64,000 bases of DNA, taken from Calliphora vicina (Eukaryota; Arthropoda; Insecta; Diptera; Calliphoridae). The notes beneath the pieces were generated by a model that saw only the letters and a program-made list of their open reading frames with translations, did no database searches and was not told where the DNA came from. Below, one piece after another: positions 1 to 9,946 of the stretch. Both the position numbers and the translations under genes were made by a program. Numbering within the stretch: the stretch's first letter is position 1; every line of letters starts with the position of its first letter. The stretch covers positions 47,918,870 to 47,982,869 of the forward strand of contig NC_088784.1 in the NCBI RefSeq assembly GCF_958450345.1, given 5' to 3'.

Positions 1-300
1 GGAAGCTAATTATTTTTAAATTTGGATTGCATGAGATTGTAGCTTTCTAACAAGGTATAACTTAAGTAGCTAGCATAAATAGTACCCGATATATATGCGG
101 GTATATAGGACATTTTTCGCAAAATGTCCCAAAATTACCCCAGTTTTTAACGACTTCATATAAATCGCAATTCTAAAGGCTCCTAAAGACTTAGGAAGCT
201 AATTATTTTTAAATTTGGATTGCATGAGATTGTAGCTTTCTGACAAGGTATAACTTAAGTAGCTAGCATATATAGTACCCGATATATATGCGGGTATATC

Positions 301-322
301 GGACATTTTTCGAAAAATGTCC
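301..322. repeat. 22 bp perfect palindrome in the satellite monomer (type copy)
   Basis: The arm GGACATTTTTC is followed directly by its exact reverse complement, centred on TCGA. Most monomers carry this site in one of three states: perfect; one centre mismatch (TTTCGCAAAA); or GGAAATTTTTC on the left arm. It lies immediately 3' of a second dyad in which CCGATATA and TATATCGG are separated by 8 bases. Such a site can form a cruciform or a hairpin RNA, or bind a dimeric protein. Which of these applies is not shown by the sequence. Confidence 0.9.
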
Positions 323-794
323 CAAAATTACCCCAGTTTTTAACGACTTAATATAAATCGCAATTCTAAAGGCTCCTAAAGACCTAGGAAGCTAATTATT
401 TTTAAATTTGGATTGCATGAGATTGTAGCTTTCTGACAAGGTATATCTTAAGTAGCTAGCATAAATAGTACCCGATATATATGCGGGTATATCGGACATT
501 TTTCGAAAAATGTCCCAAAATTACCCCAGTTTTTAACGACTTCATATAAATCGCAATTTTAAAAGGCCATAAAGAGCTAGGAAGCTAATTATTTTTAAAT
601 TTGGATTGCATGAGATTGTAGCTTTCTAACAAGGTATAACTTAAGTAGCTAGCATAAATAGTACCCGATATATATGCGGGTATATCGGACATTTTTCGCA
701 AAATGTCCCAAAATTACCCCAGTTTTTAACGACTTCATATAAATCGCAATTTTAAAAGGCCATAAAGAGCTAGGAAGCTAATTATTTTTAAATT

Positions 795-1900
795 TGGATT
801 GCATGAGATTGTAGCTTTCTAACAAGGTATAACTTAAGTAGCTAGCATAAATAGTACCCGATATATATGCGGGTATATCGGACATTTTTCGAAAAATGTC
901 CCAAAATTACCCCAGTTTTTAACGACTTCATATAAATCGCAATTCTAAAGGCTCCTAAAGACTTAGGAAGCTAATTATTTTTAAATTTGGATTGCATGAG
1001 ATTGTAGCTTTCTGACAAGGTATAACTTAAGTAGGTAGCATAAATAGTACCCGATATATATGCGGGTATATCGGACATTTTTCGAAAAATGTCCCAAAAT
1101 TACCCCAGTTTTTAACGACTTCATATAAATCGCAATTCTAAAGGCTGCTAAAGACCTAGGAAGCTAATTATTTTTAAATTTGGATTGCATGAGATTGTAA
1201 CTTTCTGACAAGGTATAACTTAAGTAGCTAGCATAAAGAGTACCCGATATATATGCGGGTATATCGGACATTTTTCGAAAAATGTCCCAAAATTACCCCA
1301 GTTTTTAACGACTTCATATAAATCGCAATTTGAAAAGGCCATAAAGAGATAGGAAGCTAATTATTTTTAAATTTGGATTGCATGAGATTGTAGCTTTCTA
1401 ACAAGGTATAACTTACGTAGCTAGCATAAATAGTACCCGATATATATGCGGGTATATCGGACATTTTTCGCAAAATGTCCCAAAATTACACCAGTTTTTA
1501 ACGACTTCATATAAATCGCAATTTTAAAAGGCCCTAAAGAGATAGAAAGCTAAATTTTTTTTATATTTGGATTGCATGAGATTGTATCTTTCTGACAAGG
1601 TATAACTTAAGTAACTAGCATAAATAGTACCCGATATATATGCGGGTATATCGGACATTTTTCGAAAAATGTCCCAAAATTACCCCAGTTTTTAACGACT
1701 TCATATAAATCGCAATTTTAAAAGGCCATAAAGAGCTAGGGAGCTAATTATTTTTAAATTTCGATTGCATGAGATTGTATATCAGACATTTTTCGAAAAA
1801 TGTCCCAAAATTACGCCAGTTTTTAACGACTTCATATAAATCGCAATTCTAAAGGCCGGTAAAGAGGTAGGAAACTCATTTTTTATATTTGGATTGCATA
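795..1900 (+). repeat. satellite segmental duplication, copy 1 of 2 (offset 1437 bp)
   Basis: This stretch matches 2232-3337 almost base for base, including private variants: GTAGGTAGC near 1031/2468, GATAGAAAGC at 1541/2978, and a truncated monomer near 1777/3213. Copy 2 begins at an abnormal join (a TTTGGATTGC repeat near 2226) and the copies part at about 1900/3337. This is a duplication of about 5.7 monomers, not independent evolution of single repeats. Confidence 0.85.
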
Positions 1901-2231
1901 GTACCCGATATATATGCAGGTATATCGGAAAATTTTCGGAAAATGTCCCAAAATTACCCCAGCTTTTAACGACTTCATATAAATCGCAATTCTAAAGGCC
2001 CCTAAAGAGCTAGGAAGCTAATTATGAGATTGTAGCTTTCTAACAAGGTATAACTTAAGTAGCTAGCATAAATAGTGCCCGATATATATGCAGGTATATC
2101 GGAAATTTTTCGAAAAATGTCCCAAAATTACCCCAGTTTTTAACGACTTCATATAAATCGCAATTTTAAAAGGCCATAAAGAGCTAGGAAGCTAATTATT
2201 TTTAAATTTGGATTGCATGAGATTGTAGCTT

Positions 2232-3337
2232 TGGATTGCATGAGATTGTAGCTTTCTAACAAGGTATAACTTAAGTAGCTAGCATAAATAGTACCCGATA
2301 TATATGCGGGTATATCGGACATTTTTCGAAAAATGTCCCAAAATTACCCCAGTTTTTAACGACTTCATATAAATCGCAATTCTAAAGGCTCCTAAAGACT
2401 TAGGAAGCTAATTATTTTTAAATTTGGATTGCATGAGATTGTAGCTTTCTGACAAGGTATAACTTAAGTAGGTAGCATAAATAGTACCCGATATATATGC
2501 GGGTATATCGGACATTTTTCGAAAAATGTCCCAAAATTACCCCAGTTTTTAACGACTTCATATAAATCGCAATTCTAAAGGCTGCTAAAGACCTAGGAAG
2601 CTAATTATTTTTAAATTTGGATTGCATGAGATTGTAACTTTCTGACAAGGTATAACTTAAGTAGCTAGCATAAAGAGTACCCGATATATATGCGGGTATA
2701 TCGGACATTTTTCGAAAAATGTCCCAAAATTACCCCAGTTTTTAACGACTTCATATAAATCGCAATTTGAAAAGGCCATAAAGAGATAGGAAGCTAATTA
2801 TTTTTAAATTTGGATTGCATGAGATTGTAGCTTTCTAACAAGGTATAACTTACGTAGCTAGCATAAATAGTACCCGATATATATGCGGGTATATCGGACA
2901 TTTTTCGCAAAATGTCCCAAAATTACACCAGTTTTTAACGACTTCATATAAATCGCAATTTTAAAAGGCCCTAAAGAGATAGAAAGCTAAATTTTTTTTA
3001 TATTTGGATTGCATGAGATTGTATCTTTCTGACAAGGTATAACTTAAGTAGCTAGCATAAATAGTACCCGATATATATGCGGGTATATCGGACATTTTTC
3101 GAAAAATGTCCCAAAATTACCCCAGTTTTTAACGACTTCATATAAATCGCAATTTTAAAAGGCCATAAAGAGCTAGGGAGCTAATTATTTTTAAATTTCG
3201 ATTGCATGAGATTGTATATCAGACATTTTTCGAAAAATGTCCCAAAATTACCCCAGTTTTTAACGACTTCATATAAATCGCAATTCTAAAGGCCGGTAAA
3301 GAGGTAGGAAACTCATTTTTTATATTTGGATTGCATG
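2232..3337 (+). repeat. satellite segmental duplication, copy 2 of 2 (offset 1437 bp)
   Basis: Partner of 795-1900. Only scattered single-base differences were seen, for example AGTAACTAGC near 1613 against AGTAGCTAGC near 3050, so the duplication is recent relative to monomer divergence. Confidence 0.85.
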
Positions 3338-3850
3338 AGATTGTAGCTTTCTAACAAGGTATAACTTAAGTAGCTAGCATAAATAGTGCCCGATATATAT
3401 GCAGGTATATCGGAAATTTTTCGAAAAATGTCCCAAAATTACCCCAGTTTTTAACGACTTCATATAAATCGCAATTTTAAAAGGCCATAAAGAGCTAGGA
3501 AGCTAATTATTTTTAAATTTGGATTGCATGAGATTGTAGCTTTCTAACAAGGTATAACTTAAGTAGCTAGCATAAATAGTACCCGATATATATGCGGGTA
3601 TATCGGACATTTTTCGCAAAATGTCCCAAAATTACCCCAGTTTTTAACGACTTCATATAAATCGCAATTTTAAAAGGCCATAAAGAGCTAGGAAGCTAAT
3701 TATTTTTAAATTTAGATTGCATGAGATTGTAGCTTTCTAACAAGGTATAACTTAAGTAGCTAGCATAAATAGTACCCGATATATATGCGGGTATATCGGA
3801 CATTTTTCGAAAAATGTCCCAAAATTACCCCAGTTTTTAACGACTTCATA

Positions 3851-3890
3851 TTTTTTTTTTTTTTTTTAACGTTTTATTGATTTATTGAAT
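3851..3890 (-). promoter_or_regulatory. 3' end of Jockey-like element: poly(A) tail and polyadenylation signals
   Basis: On the minus strand two AATAAA hexamers (3881-3886 and 3873-3878) lie just upstream of the 17-base A tail (3851-3867). The tail abuts satellite at 3850; the first T could also be satellite sequence. The hexamers are very close to the tail, as in many insect non-LTR elements. Confidence 0.75.
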
Positions 3891-3991
3891 CTGTCTATTT
3901 TGACCTTACAATAAGTATTTAAATCTTATAACTAAAATTAAAACTATTTGCTCTTCAGCAAGAGAGCCATTATGGTAAACTGTCACTCATC

Positions 3992-6655
3992 TTAGCGGGG
4001 TGGTAGATCTGCTCTACGGAGCCTGGATCGGGTTTGGGTCTGCACAAGTTGTCTTGCAAGGGAATTGGGATGGTTTCGCAGCTTCACAATATATTTCTCA
4101 CGGACTTTCTCGAACTCTTCCTTTACCAATGTCACTTCTAAGTCTCTGTGGATGTTTTCATTTCTTATGTACCATGGTGCTCCCGTCATGGTCCTAAGAA
4201 TTTTAGATTGGGCCCTCTGTATAAGATCAATACTGGTGTTGCTAGCCATTCCCCATAATTGAATTCCATATGTCCAAATTGGTTTTAAAACGGTCTTATA
4301 CAGGATGACTTTATATTCAAGGCTTAATTTTGATTGGTCACTGATTAACCAATGAAAGCTAGAGGCTTTTAACTTCATGTGAAGTCTCTTGGTTTCTATG
4401 TGTCGGCGCCAAGTAAGCCGTCTATCTAGATGAATACCAAGGTAGGTGACATAATCAGACTGCGGTATATTAACGTTGTTGAGTGTGACAGGTGGGCAAT
4501 TTCCTCTCCTTAGAGCGAACGTAACATGTTTACTTTTCAGCTCATTTACCTTTATTCGCCAGTTTTTCAACCATGACTCCACACGTACGAGGTAATTCTG
4601 TAGTTGACTAGATGCCATGAGTGGGTTTTCGTCTGAGCTAATAATGGCGGTATCATCAGCAAATGTTGAAATTGTTAGTTTATCGCACGTAGGGAGGTCG
4701 GAGGTGTAAATCAAATATAGCGTAGGTCCTAGTACACTTCCCTGTGGAACGCCAGCTCCAATCTTGCATTCTCTCGTCACATAATCATTGTACTTAACTC
4801 TGAAAAGTCTATTCGATAAATAAGACTCCAGCAATTTATGAGTACATAGTGGTAGTAAACATTTGATTTTATGTATTAGACCCTTATGCCATACCTTGTC
4901 AAAAGCCTGAGCAACATCTAAAAAGATGGCAGAACAATATTTCTTTAATTCAAAAGATTTTCGAATCTCTCCAGTTAAACGATTGACCTGTTCAATGGTG
5001 CCATGATGTTCACGGAAACCAAATTGGTGTACTGGGATAATGTTTCCATCATTCAAAAAAGGTATTATCTTTTCCTGGAATATTTTTTCGAATAACTTCG
5101 ACAAACAAGGGAGTAGGCTAATAGGTCTATAAGAAGATGGCAGGGTTAAATCTTTACCCGGTTTAGGTATCATTATTATTTGAGAAATTTTCCAATTTTT
5201 TGGATAAATTCCTAGTTTCAAGATCGCATTAAACAATATAGATAGCACAATTATTGCCACATTTGGTAGGTTCTTAATCATTGATGGCGTTATTAAATCA
5301 TATCCCGGTGATTTTTTCAAGTCTAATTTATTTTTAATTACTCTATTAACATCCTCAGGACTAATATCGAATTGGGCTGCATTAGACATTGTTGAAGCTG
5401 GCAGTTCTTCTAGTTCAAACTCATTTGCCGTGGAGTTGGGCTGAAATACTTCACTTAAATGTTCAGCAAATACTGAGGCTTTTTCTATAGCACTTCGTGC
5501 CCAGGTTCCGTCAGCTTTTCTTAAAGCGCTTTGTGCCTCTACCGGTGGCTTAATGTTCCTCGTTGCCTTCCAAAGAGAGAAATTTGTGTATTTTGTACTC
5601 GTCAAACTTTTAATATATTTTTCGTTTATGCGATCCTCCTCTAAATGAAGGGCTCTTTTCAGTTTTCGTACTGCTGCGGACAGCCTCTGCTTTGCAGCAG
5701 GTGATCTATTATGTTGCCATTCTCTTCTGAGTCTTCTCTTTTCGAGAAGAAGTCTTTCAATATCCGAACTTGAAATAGGCGTATTAGTTTTTGGAGGGAT
5801 CTGGCACCTAGAGTGTTCCAGAGCCGAAACAATCAGTGACGTGAAGTCATTAACGGTCCTATCTATGTCTTCCTCACACTGTAAATTAGGATTTGTGTGG
5901 ATATGACTGCTGATATATTTCCTATATTTTAGCCAATTTGTCTTAAAATACAAAGAGTCCTTAGGAAATCTTGGGGTGTTGGGTCTCTCACAATAATTAA
6001 TAATTACAGGAGAGTGGTCAGAAGATAGATCATAGGATATTTCTGTGGATATTGCATTCCGAATAATATTTCTGCATATGGCGAAGTCTATTAGATCAGG
6101 AATTTTTCTAGGATCAGTTGGCCAATAAGTTGGGTGTCCAGGAGACACAAAATCTAAGCAATTTTTGCGATCAACTAGAGCTTTATACAGCTGTCTACCT
6201 CTGGGATTTACCAATCGCGAACCCCAATATGTATGTTTGGCATTGTAGTCTCCACATGCCAGAAACCGATCTCCTAGTGTTATAAAGAATTCTTCAAATT
6301 TTTCCTTGGTCATCGAAAAACGTGGTGGGCAATATATAGAGCTCAGAGTTAGGTCTCCAGCTGGGTATTCAAGGCGAATAGATGTTGCTTGCATATAATC
6401 CTTTGAAAACGCTTCTAGGGCATAGTGTCTCAATCGGTTTCTAATTATGATACCGGTACCGCCATGTGCCTTACCATCCGGATGGTTTGTGTAATAAAAT
6501 GAGTATCCTGATATATTAAAGTTATATCTATTTGTAAGATGTGTCTCCGAAATTAACATCACATCGATGCTTTTATTTAACATAAAATGGGAAATTTCCG
6601 ATTTGTGCTGGTTTAAACCATTTGCATTCCAGAAACATATCTTCAAAAAATTCAT
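3992..6655 (-). CDS. ORF2 protein: endonuclease and reverse transcriptase (Jockey-like)
   Basis: Uninterrupted 887-residue ORF. The N-terminal apurinic-like endonuclease domain (about residues 1-230) has WNANGL at 9-14, the catalytic Glu in ISETHL (E37), GDYNAKH at 135-141 and SDHSP at 212-216. The reverse transcriptase domain (about 430-720) has KSPGYD, YRPISLL (from Y509), QGSVLGP and the active site FADD (665-668). The C-terminal part (720-887) is the usual thumb and tail; no RNase H domain is evident. The enzyme nicks target DNA and primes reverse transcription of its own RNA there. Length is normal for Jockey-type ORF2 (about 850-950 residues). The start codon overlaps the ORF1 stop (ATGA), supporting this start. 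The stop is TAA at 3992. Catalytic residues look intact, but without its 5' end and promoter the copy is probably not autonomous. Confidence 0.95.
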   Translation of the reverse strand: MNFLKICFWNANGLNQHKSEISHFMLNKSIDVMLISETHLTNRYNFNISGYSFYYTNHPDGKAHGGTGIIIRNRLRHYALEAFSKDYMQATSIRLEYPAGDLTLSSIYCPPRFSMTKEKFEEFFITLGDRFLACGDYNAKHTYWGSRLVNPRGRQLYKALVDRKNCLDFVSPGHPTYWPTDPRKIPDLIDFAICRNIIRNAISTEISYDLSSDHSPVIINYCERPNTPRFPKDSLYFKTNWLKYRKYISSHIHTNPNLQCEEDIDRTVNDFTSLIVSALEHSRCQIPPKTNTPISSSDIERLLLEKRRLRREWQHNRSPAAKQRLSAAVRKLKRALHLEEDRINEKYIKSLTSTKYTNFSLWKATRNIKPPVEAQSALRKADGTWARSAIEKASVFAEHLSEVFQPNSTANEFELEELPASTMSNAAQFDISPEDVNRVIKNKLDLKKSPGYDLITPSMIKNLPNVAIIVLSILFNAILKLGIYPKNWKISQIIMIPKPGKDLTLPSSYRPISLLPCLSKLFEKIFQEKIIPFLNDGNIIPVHQFGFREHHGTIEQVNRLTGEIRKSFELKKYCSAIFLDVAQAFDKVWHKGLIHKIKCLLPLCTHKLLESYLSNRLFRVKYNDYVTRECKIGAGVPQGSVLGPTLYLIYTSDLPTCDKLTISTFADDTAIISSDENPLMASSQLQNYLVRVESWLKNWRIKVNELKSKHVTFALRRGNCPPVTLNNVNIPQSDYVTYLGIHLDRRLTWRRHIETKRLHMKLKASSFHWLISDQSKLSLEYKVILYKTVLKPIWTYGIQLWGMASNTSIDLIQRAQSKILRTMTGAPWYIRNENIHRDLEVTLVKEEFEKVREKYIVKLRNHPNSLARQLVQTQTRSRLRRADLPPR

Positions 6656-6720
6656 TTTCTTGTTAATAGAATTTGAATCATTTGGTTCTGTGCTCTCAGA
6701 AGCTCTTGTATTGTGTTTTG
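6652..6720 (-). pseudogene. C-terminal remnant of ORF1 (Gag-like) of the Jockey-like element
   Basis: Reading the minus strand in the frame that ends in the TGA overlapping the ORF2 ATG gives 22 codons before the truncation point, starting QNTIQELLRAQ and ending in a Leu-rich, Gln-rich tail. This resembles the extreme C-terminus of Jockey-group ORF1 proteins, which often end in such a segment after their zinc knuckles. The remainder of ORF1 was lost at the 5' truncation (about 6720/6721). The four-base ATGA overlap suggests coupled translation of ORF2 by reinitiation, as inferred for other elements with this arrangement. Confidence 0.7.
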
Positions 6721-6766
6721 CATTCTAAAGGCTCCTAAAGACTTAGGACTTAGGATATATATGCGG

Positions 6767-8145
6767 GTATATCGGACATTTTTCGAAAAATGTCACAAAA
6801 TTACCCCAGTTTTTAACGACTTCATATAAATCGCAATTCTAAAGGCCGCTAAAGAGCTAGGAAACTCATTTTTTTATATTTGGATTGTATGAGATTGTAG
6901 CTTTCTAACAAGGTATAACTTAAGTAGCTAGCGTAAATAGTGCCCGATATATATGCAGGTATATCGGAAATTTTTCGAAAAATGTCCCAAAATTACCCCA
7001 GTTTTTAACGACTTCATATAAATCGCAATTTTAAAAGGCCATAAAGAGCTAGGAAGCTAATTATTTTTAAATTTGGATTGCATGAGATTGTAGCTTTCTA
7101 ACAAGGTATAACTTAAGTAGCTAGCATAAATAGTACCCGATATATATGCGGGTATATCAGACATTTTTCGAAAAATGTCCCAAAATTACCCCAGTTTTTA
7201 ACGACTTCATATAAATCGCAATTCTAAAGGCCGGTAAAGAGCTAGGAAACTCATTTTTTTATATTTGGATTGCATGAGATTGTAGCTTTCTAACAAGGTA
7301 TAACTTAAGTAGCTAGCATAAATAGTGCCCGATATATATGCAGGTATATCGGAAATTTTTCGAAAAATGTCCCAAAATTACCCCAGTTTTTAACGACTTC
7401 ATATAAATCGCAATTTTAAAAGGCCATAAAGAGCTAGGAAACTCATTTTTTTATATTTGGATTGCATGAGATTGTAGCTTTCTAACAAGGTATAACTTAA
7501 GTAGCTAGCATAAATAGTGCCCGATATATATGCAGGTATATCGGAAATTTTTCGAAAAATGTCCCAAAATTACCCCAGTTTTTAACGACTTCATATAAAT
7601 CGCAATTTTAAAAGGCCATAAAGAGCTAGGAAGGTAATTATTTTTAAATTTGGATTGCATGAGATTGTAGCTTTCTAACAAGGTATAACTTAAGTAGCTA
7701 GCATAAATAGTACCCGATATATATGCGGGTATATCGGACATTTTTCGCAAAATGTCCCAAAATTACCCCAGTTTTTAACGACTTCATATAAATCGCAATT
7801 TTAAAAGGCCATAAAGAGCTAGGAAGCTAATTATTTTTAAATTTGGATTGCATGATATTGTATATCGGACATTTTTCGAAAAATGTCACAAAATTACCCC
7901 AGTTTTTAACGACTTCATATAAATCGCAATTCTAAAGGCCGGTAAAGAGCTAGGAAACTCATTTTTTATATTTGGATTGCATGAGATTGTAGCTTTCTAA
8001 CAAGGTATAACTTAAGTAGCTAGCATAAATAGTGCCCGATATATATGCAGGTATATCGGAAATTTTTCGAAAAATGTCCCAAAATTACCCCAGTTTTTAA
8101 CGACTTCATATAAATCGCAATTTTAAAAGGCCATAAAGAGCTAGG
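6767..8145 (+). repeat. satellite duplication, copy 1 (offset 1800 bp)
   Basis: Matches 8567-9946 with one T-run difference near 7960/9760. Private variants are shared, such as GATTGTATGAG near 6885/8685 and the GCGTAAATAGTG monomer near 6931/8731. A further internal duplication with an offset of 707 bp gives nearly identical stretches around 7505 and 8212. Confidence 0.85.
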
Positions 8146-8566
8146 AAACTCATTTTTTTATATTTGGATTGCATGAGATTGTAGCTTTCTAACAAGGTAT
8201 AACTTAAGTAGCTAGCATAAATAGTGCCCGATATATATGCAGGTATATCGGAAATTTTTCGAAAAATGTCCCAAAATTACCCCAGTTTTTAACGACTTCA
8301 TATAAATCGCAATTTTAAAAGGCCATAAAGAGCTAGGAAGGTAATTATTTTTAAATTTGGATTGCATGAGATTGTAGCTTTCTAACAAGGTATAACTTAA
8401 GTAGCTAGCATAAATAGTACCCGATATATATGCGGGTATATCGGACATTTTTCGCAAAATGTCCCAAAATTACCCCAGTTTTTAACGACTTCATATAAAT
8501 CGCAATTCTAAAGGCCCCTAAAGACCTAGGAAGCTAATTATTTTTAAATTTGGATTGCATGAGATT

Positions 8567-9946
8567 GTATATCGGACATTTTTCGAAAAATGTCACAAAA
8601 TTACCCCAGTTTTTAACGACTTCATATAAATCGCAATTCTAAAGGCCGCTAAAGAGCTAGGAAACTCATTTTTTTATATTTGGATTGTATGAGATTGTAG
8701 CTTTCTAACAAGGTATAACTTAAGTAGCTAGCGTAAATAGTGCCCGATATATATGCAGGTATATCGGAAATTTTTCGAAAAATGTCCCAAAATTACCCCA
8801 GTTTTTAACGACTTCATATAAATCGCAATTTTAAAAGGCCATAAAGAGCTAGGAAGCTAATTATTTTTAAATTTGGATTGCATGAGATTGTAGCTTTCTA
8901 ACAAGGTATAACTTAAGTAGCTAGCATAAATAGTACCCGATATATATGCGGGTATATCAGACATTTTTCGAAAAATGTCCCAAAATTACCCCAGTTTTTA
9001 ACGACTTCATATAAATCGCAATTCTAAAGGCCGGTAAAGAGCTAGGAAACTCATTTTTTTATATTTGGATTGCATGAGATTGTAGCTTTCTAACAAGGTA
9101 TAACTTAAGTAGCTAGCATAAATAGTGCCCGATATATATGCAGGTATATCGGAAATTTTTCGAAAAATGTCCCAAAATTACCCCAGTTTTTAACGACTTC
9201 ATATAAATCGCAATTTTAAAAGGCCATAAAGAGCTAGGAAACTCATTTTTTTATATTTGGATTGCATGAGATTGTAGCTTTCTAACAAGGTATAACTTAA
9301 GTAGCTAGCATAAATAGTGCCCGATATATATGCAGGTATATCGGAAATTTTTCGAAAAATGTCCCAAAATTACCCCAGTTTTTAACGACTTCATATAAAT
9401 CGCAATTTTAAAAGGCCATAAAGAGCTAGGAAGGTAATTATTTTTAAATTTGGATTGCATGAGATTGTAGCTTTCTAACAAGGTATAACTTAAGTAGCTA
9501 GCATAAATAGTACCCGATATATATGCGGGTATATCGGACATTTTTCGCAAAATGTCCCAAAATTACCCCAGTTTTTAACGACTTCATATAAATCGCAATT
9601 TTAAAAGGCCATAAAGAGCTAGGAAGCTAATTATTTTTAAATTTGGATTGCATGATATTGTATATCGGACATTTTTCGAAAAATGTCACAAAATTACCCC
9701 AGTTTTTAACGACTTCATATAAATCGCAATTCTAAAGGCCGGTAAAGAGCTAGGAAACTCATTTTTTTATATTTGGATTGCATGAGATTGTAGCTTTCTA
9801 ACAAGGTATAACTTAAGTAGCTAGCATAAATAGTGCCCGATATATATGCAGGTATATCGGAAATTTTTCGAAAAATGTCCCAAAATTACCCCAGTTTTTA
9901 ACGACTTCATATAAATCGCAATTTTAAAAGGCCATAAAGAGCTAGG
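8567..9946 (+). repeat. satellite duplication, copy 2 (offset 1800 bp)
   Basis: Partner of 6767-8145. The copies separate where copy 1 continues GGAAACTCATT and copy 2 continues GGAAGCTAATT. Confidence 0.85.

Larger units (their letters stand above)
1..3850 (+). repeat. 193 bp satellite array, block 1
   Basis: Head-to-tail tandem array. The landmark GGAAGCTAATT recurs at 1, 194, 387, 580, 773, 966 and 1159, giving an exact 193 bp monomer period. About 20 monomer equivalents are present. The monomer contains a TTTAAATTTGGATTGCATGA stretch, a CTTAAGTAGCTAGC stretch, two dyad symmetries and a conserved TTTTTAACGACTTCATATAA segment. Some monomers are internally deleted (near 1777 and 1900). The block stops abruptly inside a monomer at 3850, where the poly(T) end of a non-LTR element begins. 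I do not recognise the satellite as a named family. Its function is not deducible from sequence; heterochromatic or pericentromeric satellite is the inference. Confidence 0.97.
3851..6721 (-). mobile_element. Jockey-clade non-LTR retrotransposon, 5'-truncated
   Basis: On the minus strand this insertion runs from the tail of ORF1 (6720) through a complete ORF2 to a short 3' UTR and a 17-nt poly(A) tail, seen as T at 3851-3867. Satellite lies on both sides in the same orientation. The 5' UTR and nearly all of ORF1 are missing, as expected of target-primed reverse transcription that stopped early. There is no target-site duplication: compared with an empty-site paralogue near 12653-12661, nine bases of satellite (TAAATCGCA) are missing. 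Clade assignment rests on the WNANGL start, the EEP-type endonuclease, the FADD reverse transcriptase and the ORF1/ORF2 overlap, all typical of the Jockey group. The copy looks young because ORF2 has no stop or frameshift. Confidence 0.93.

Noticed and set aside
264..296. CENP-B box in the satellite monomer
   Set aside because: The CGGG part and the central A can be aligned, but the TTCG half is missing. Only about half of the essential bases match.
1..3850. CRISPR array
   Set aside because: Repeats are contiguous 193 bp monomers with no short direct repeats and unique spacers, and the elements nearby are eukaryotic.
4000..4262. Two plus-strand 65-codon frames
   Set aside because: Antisense shadows of the Jockey-like ORF2 C-terminus.
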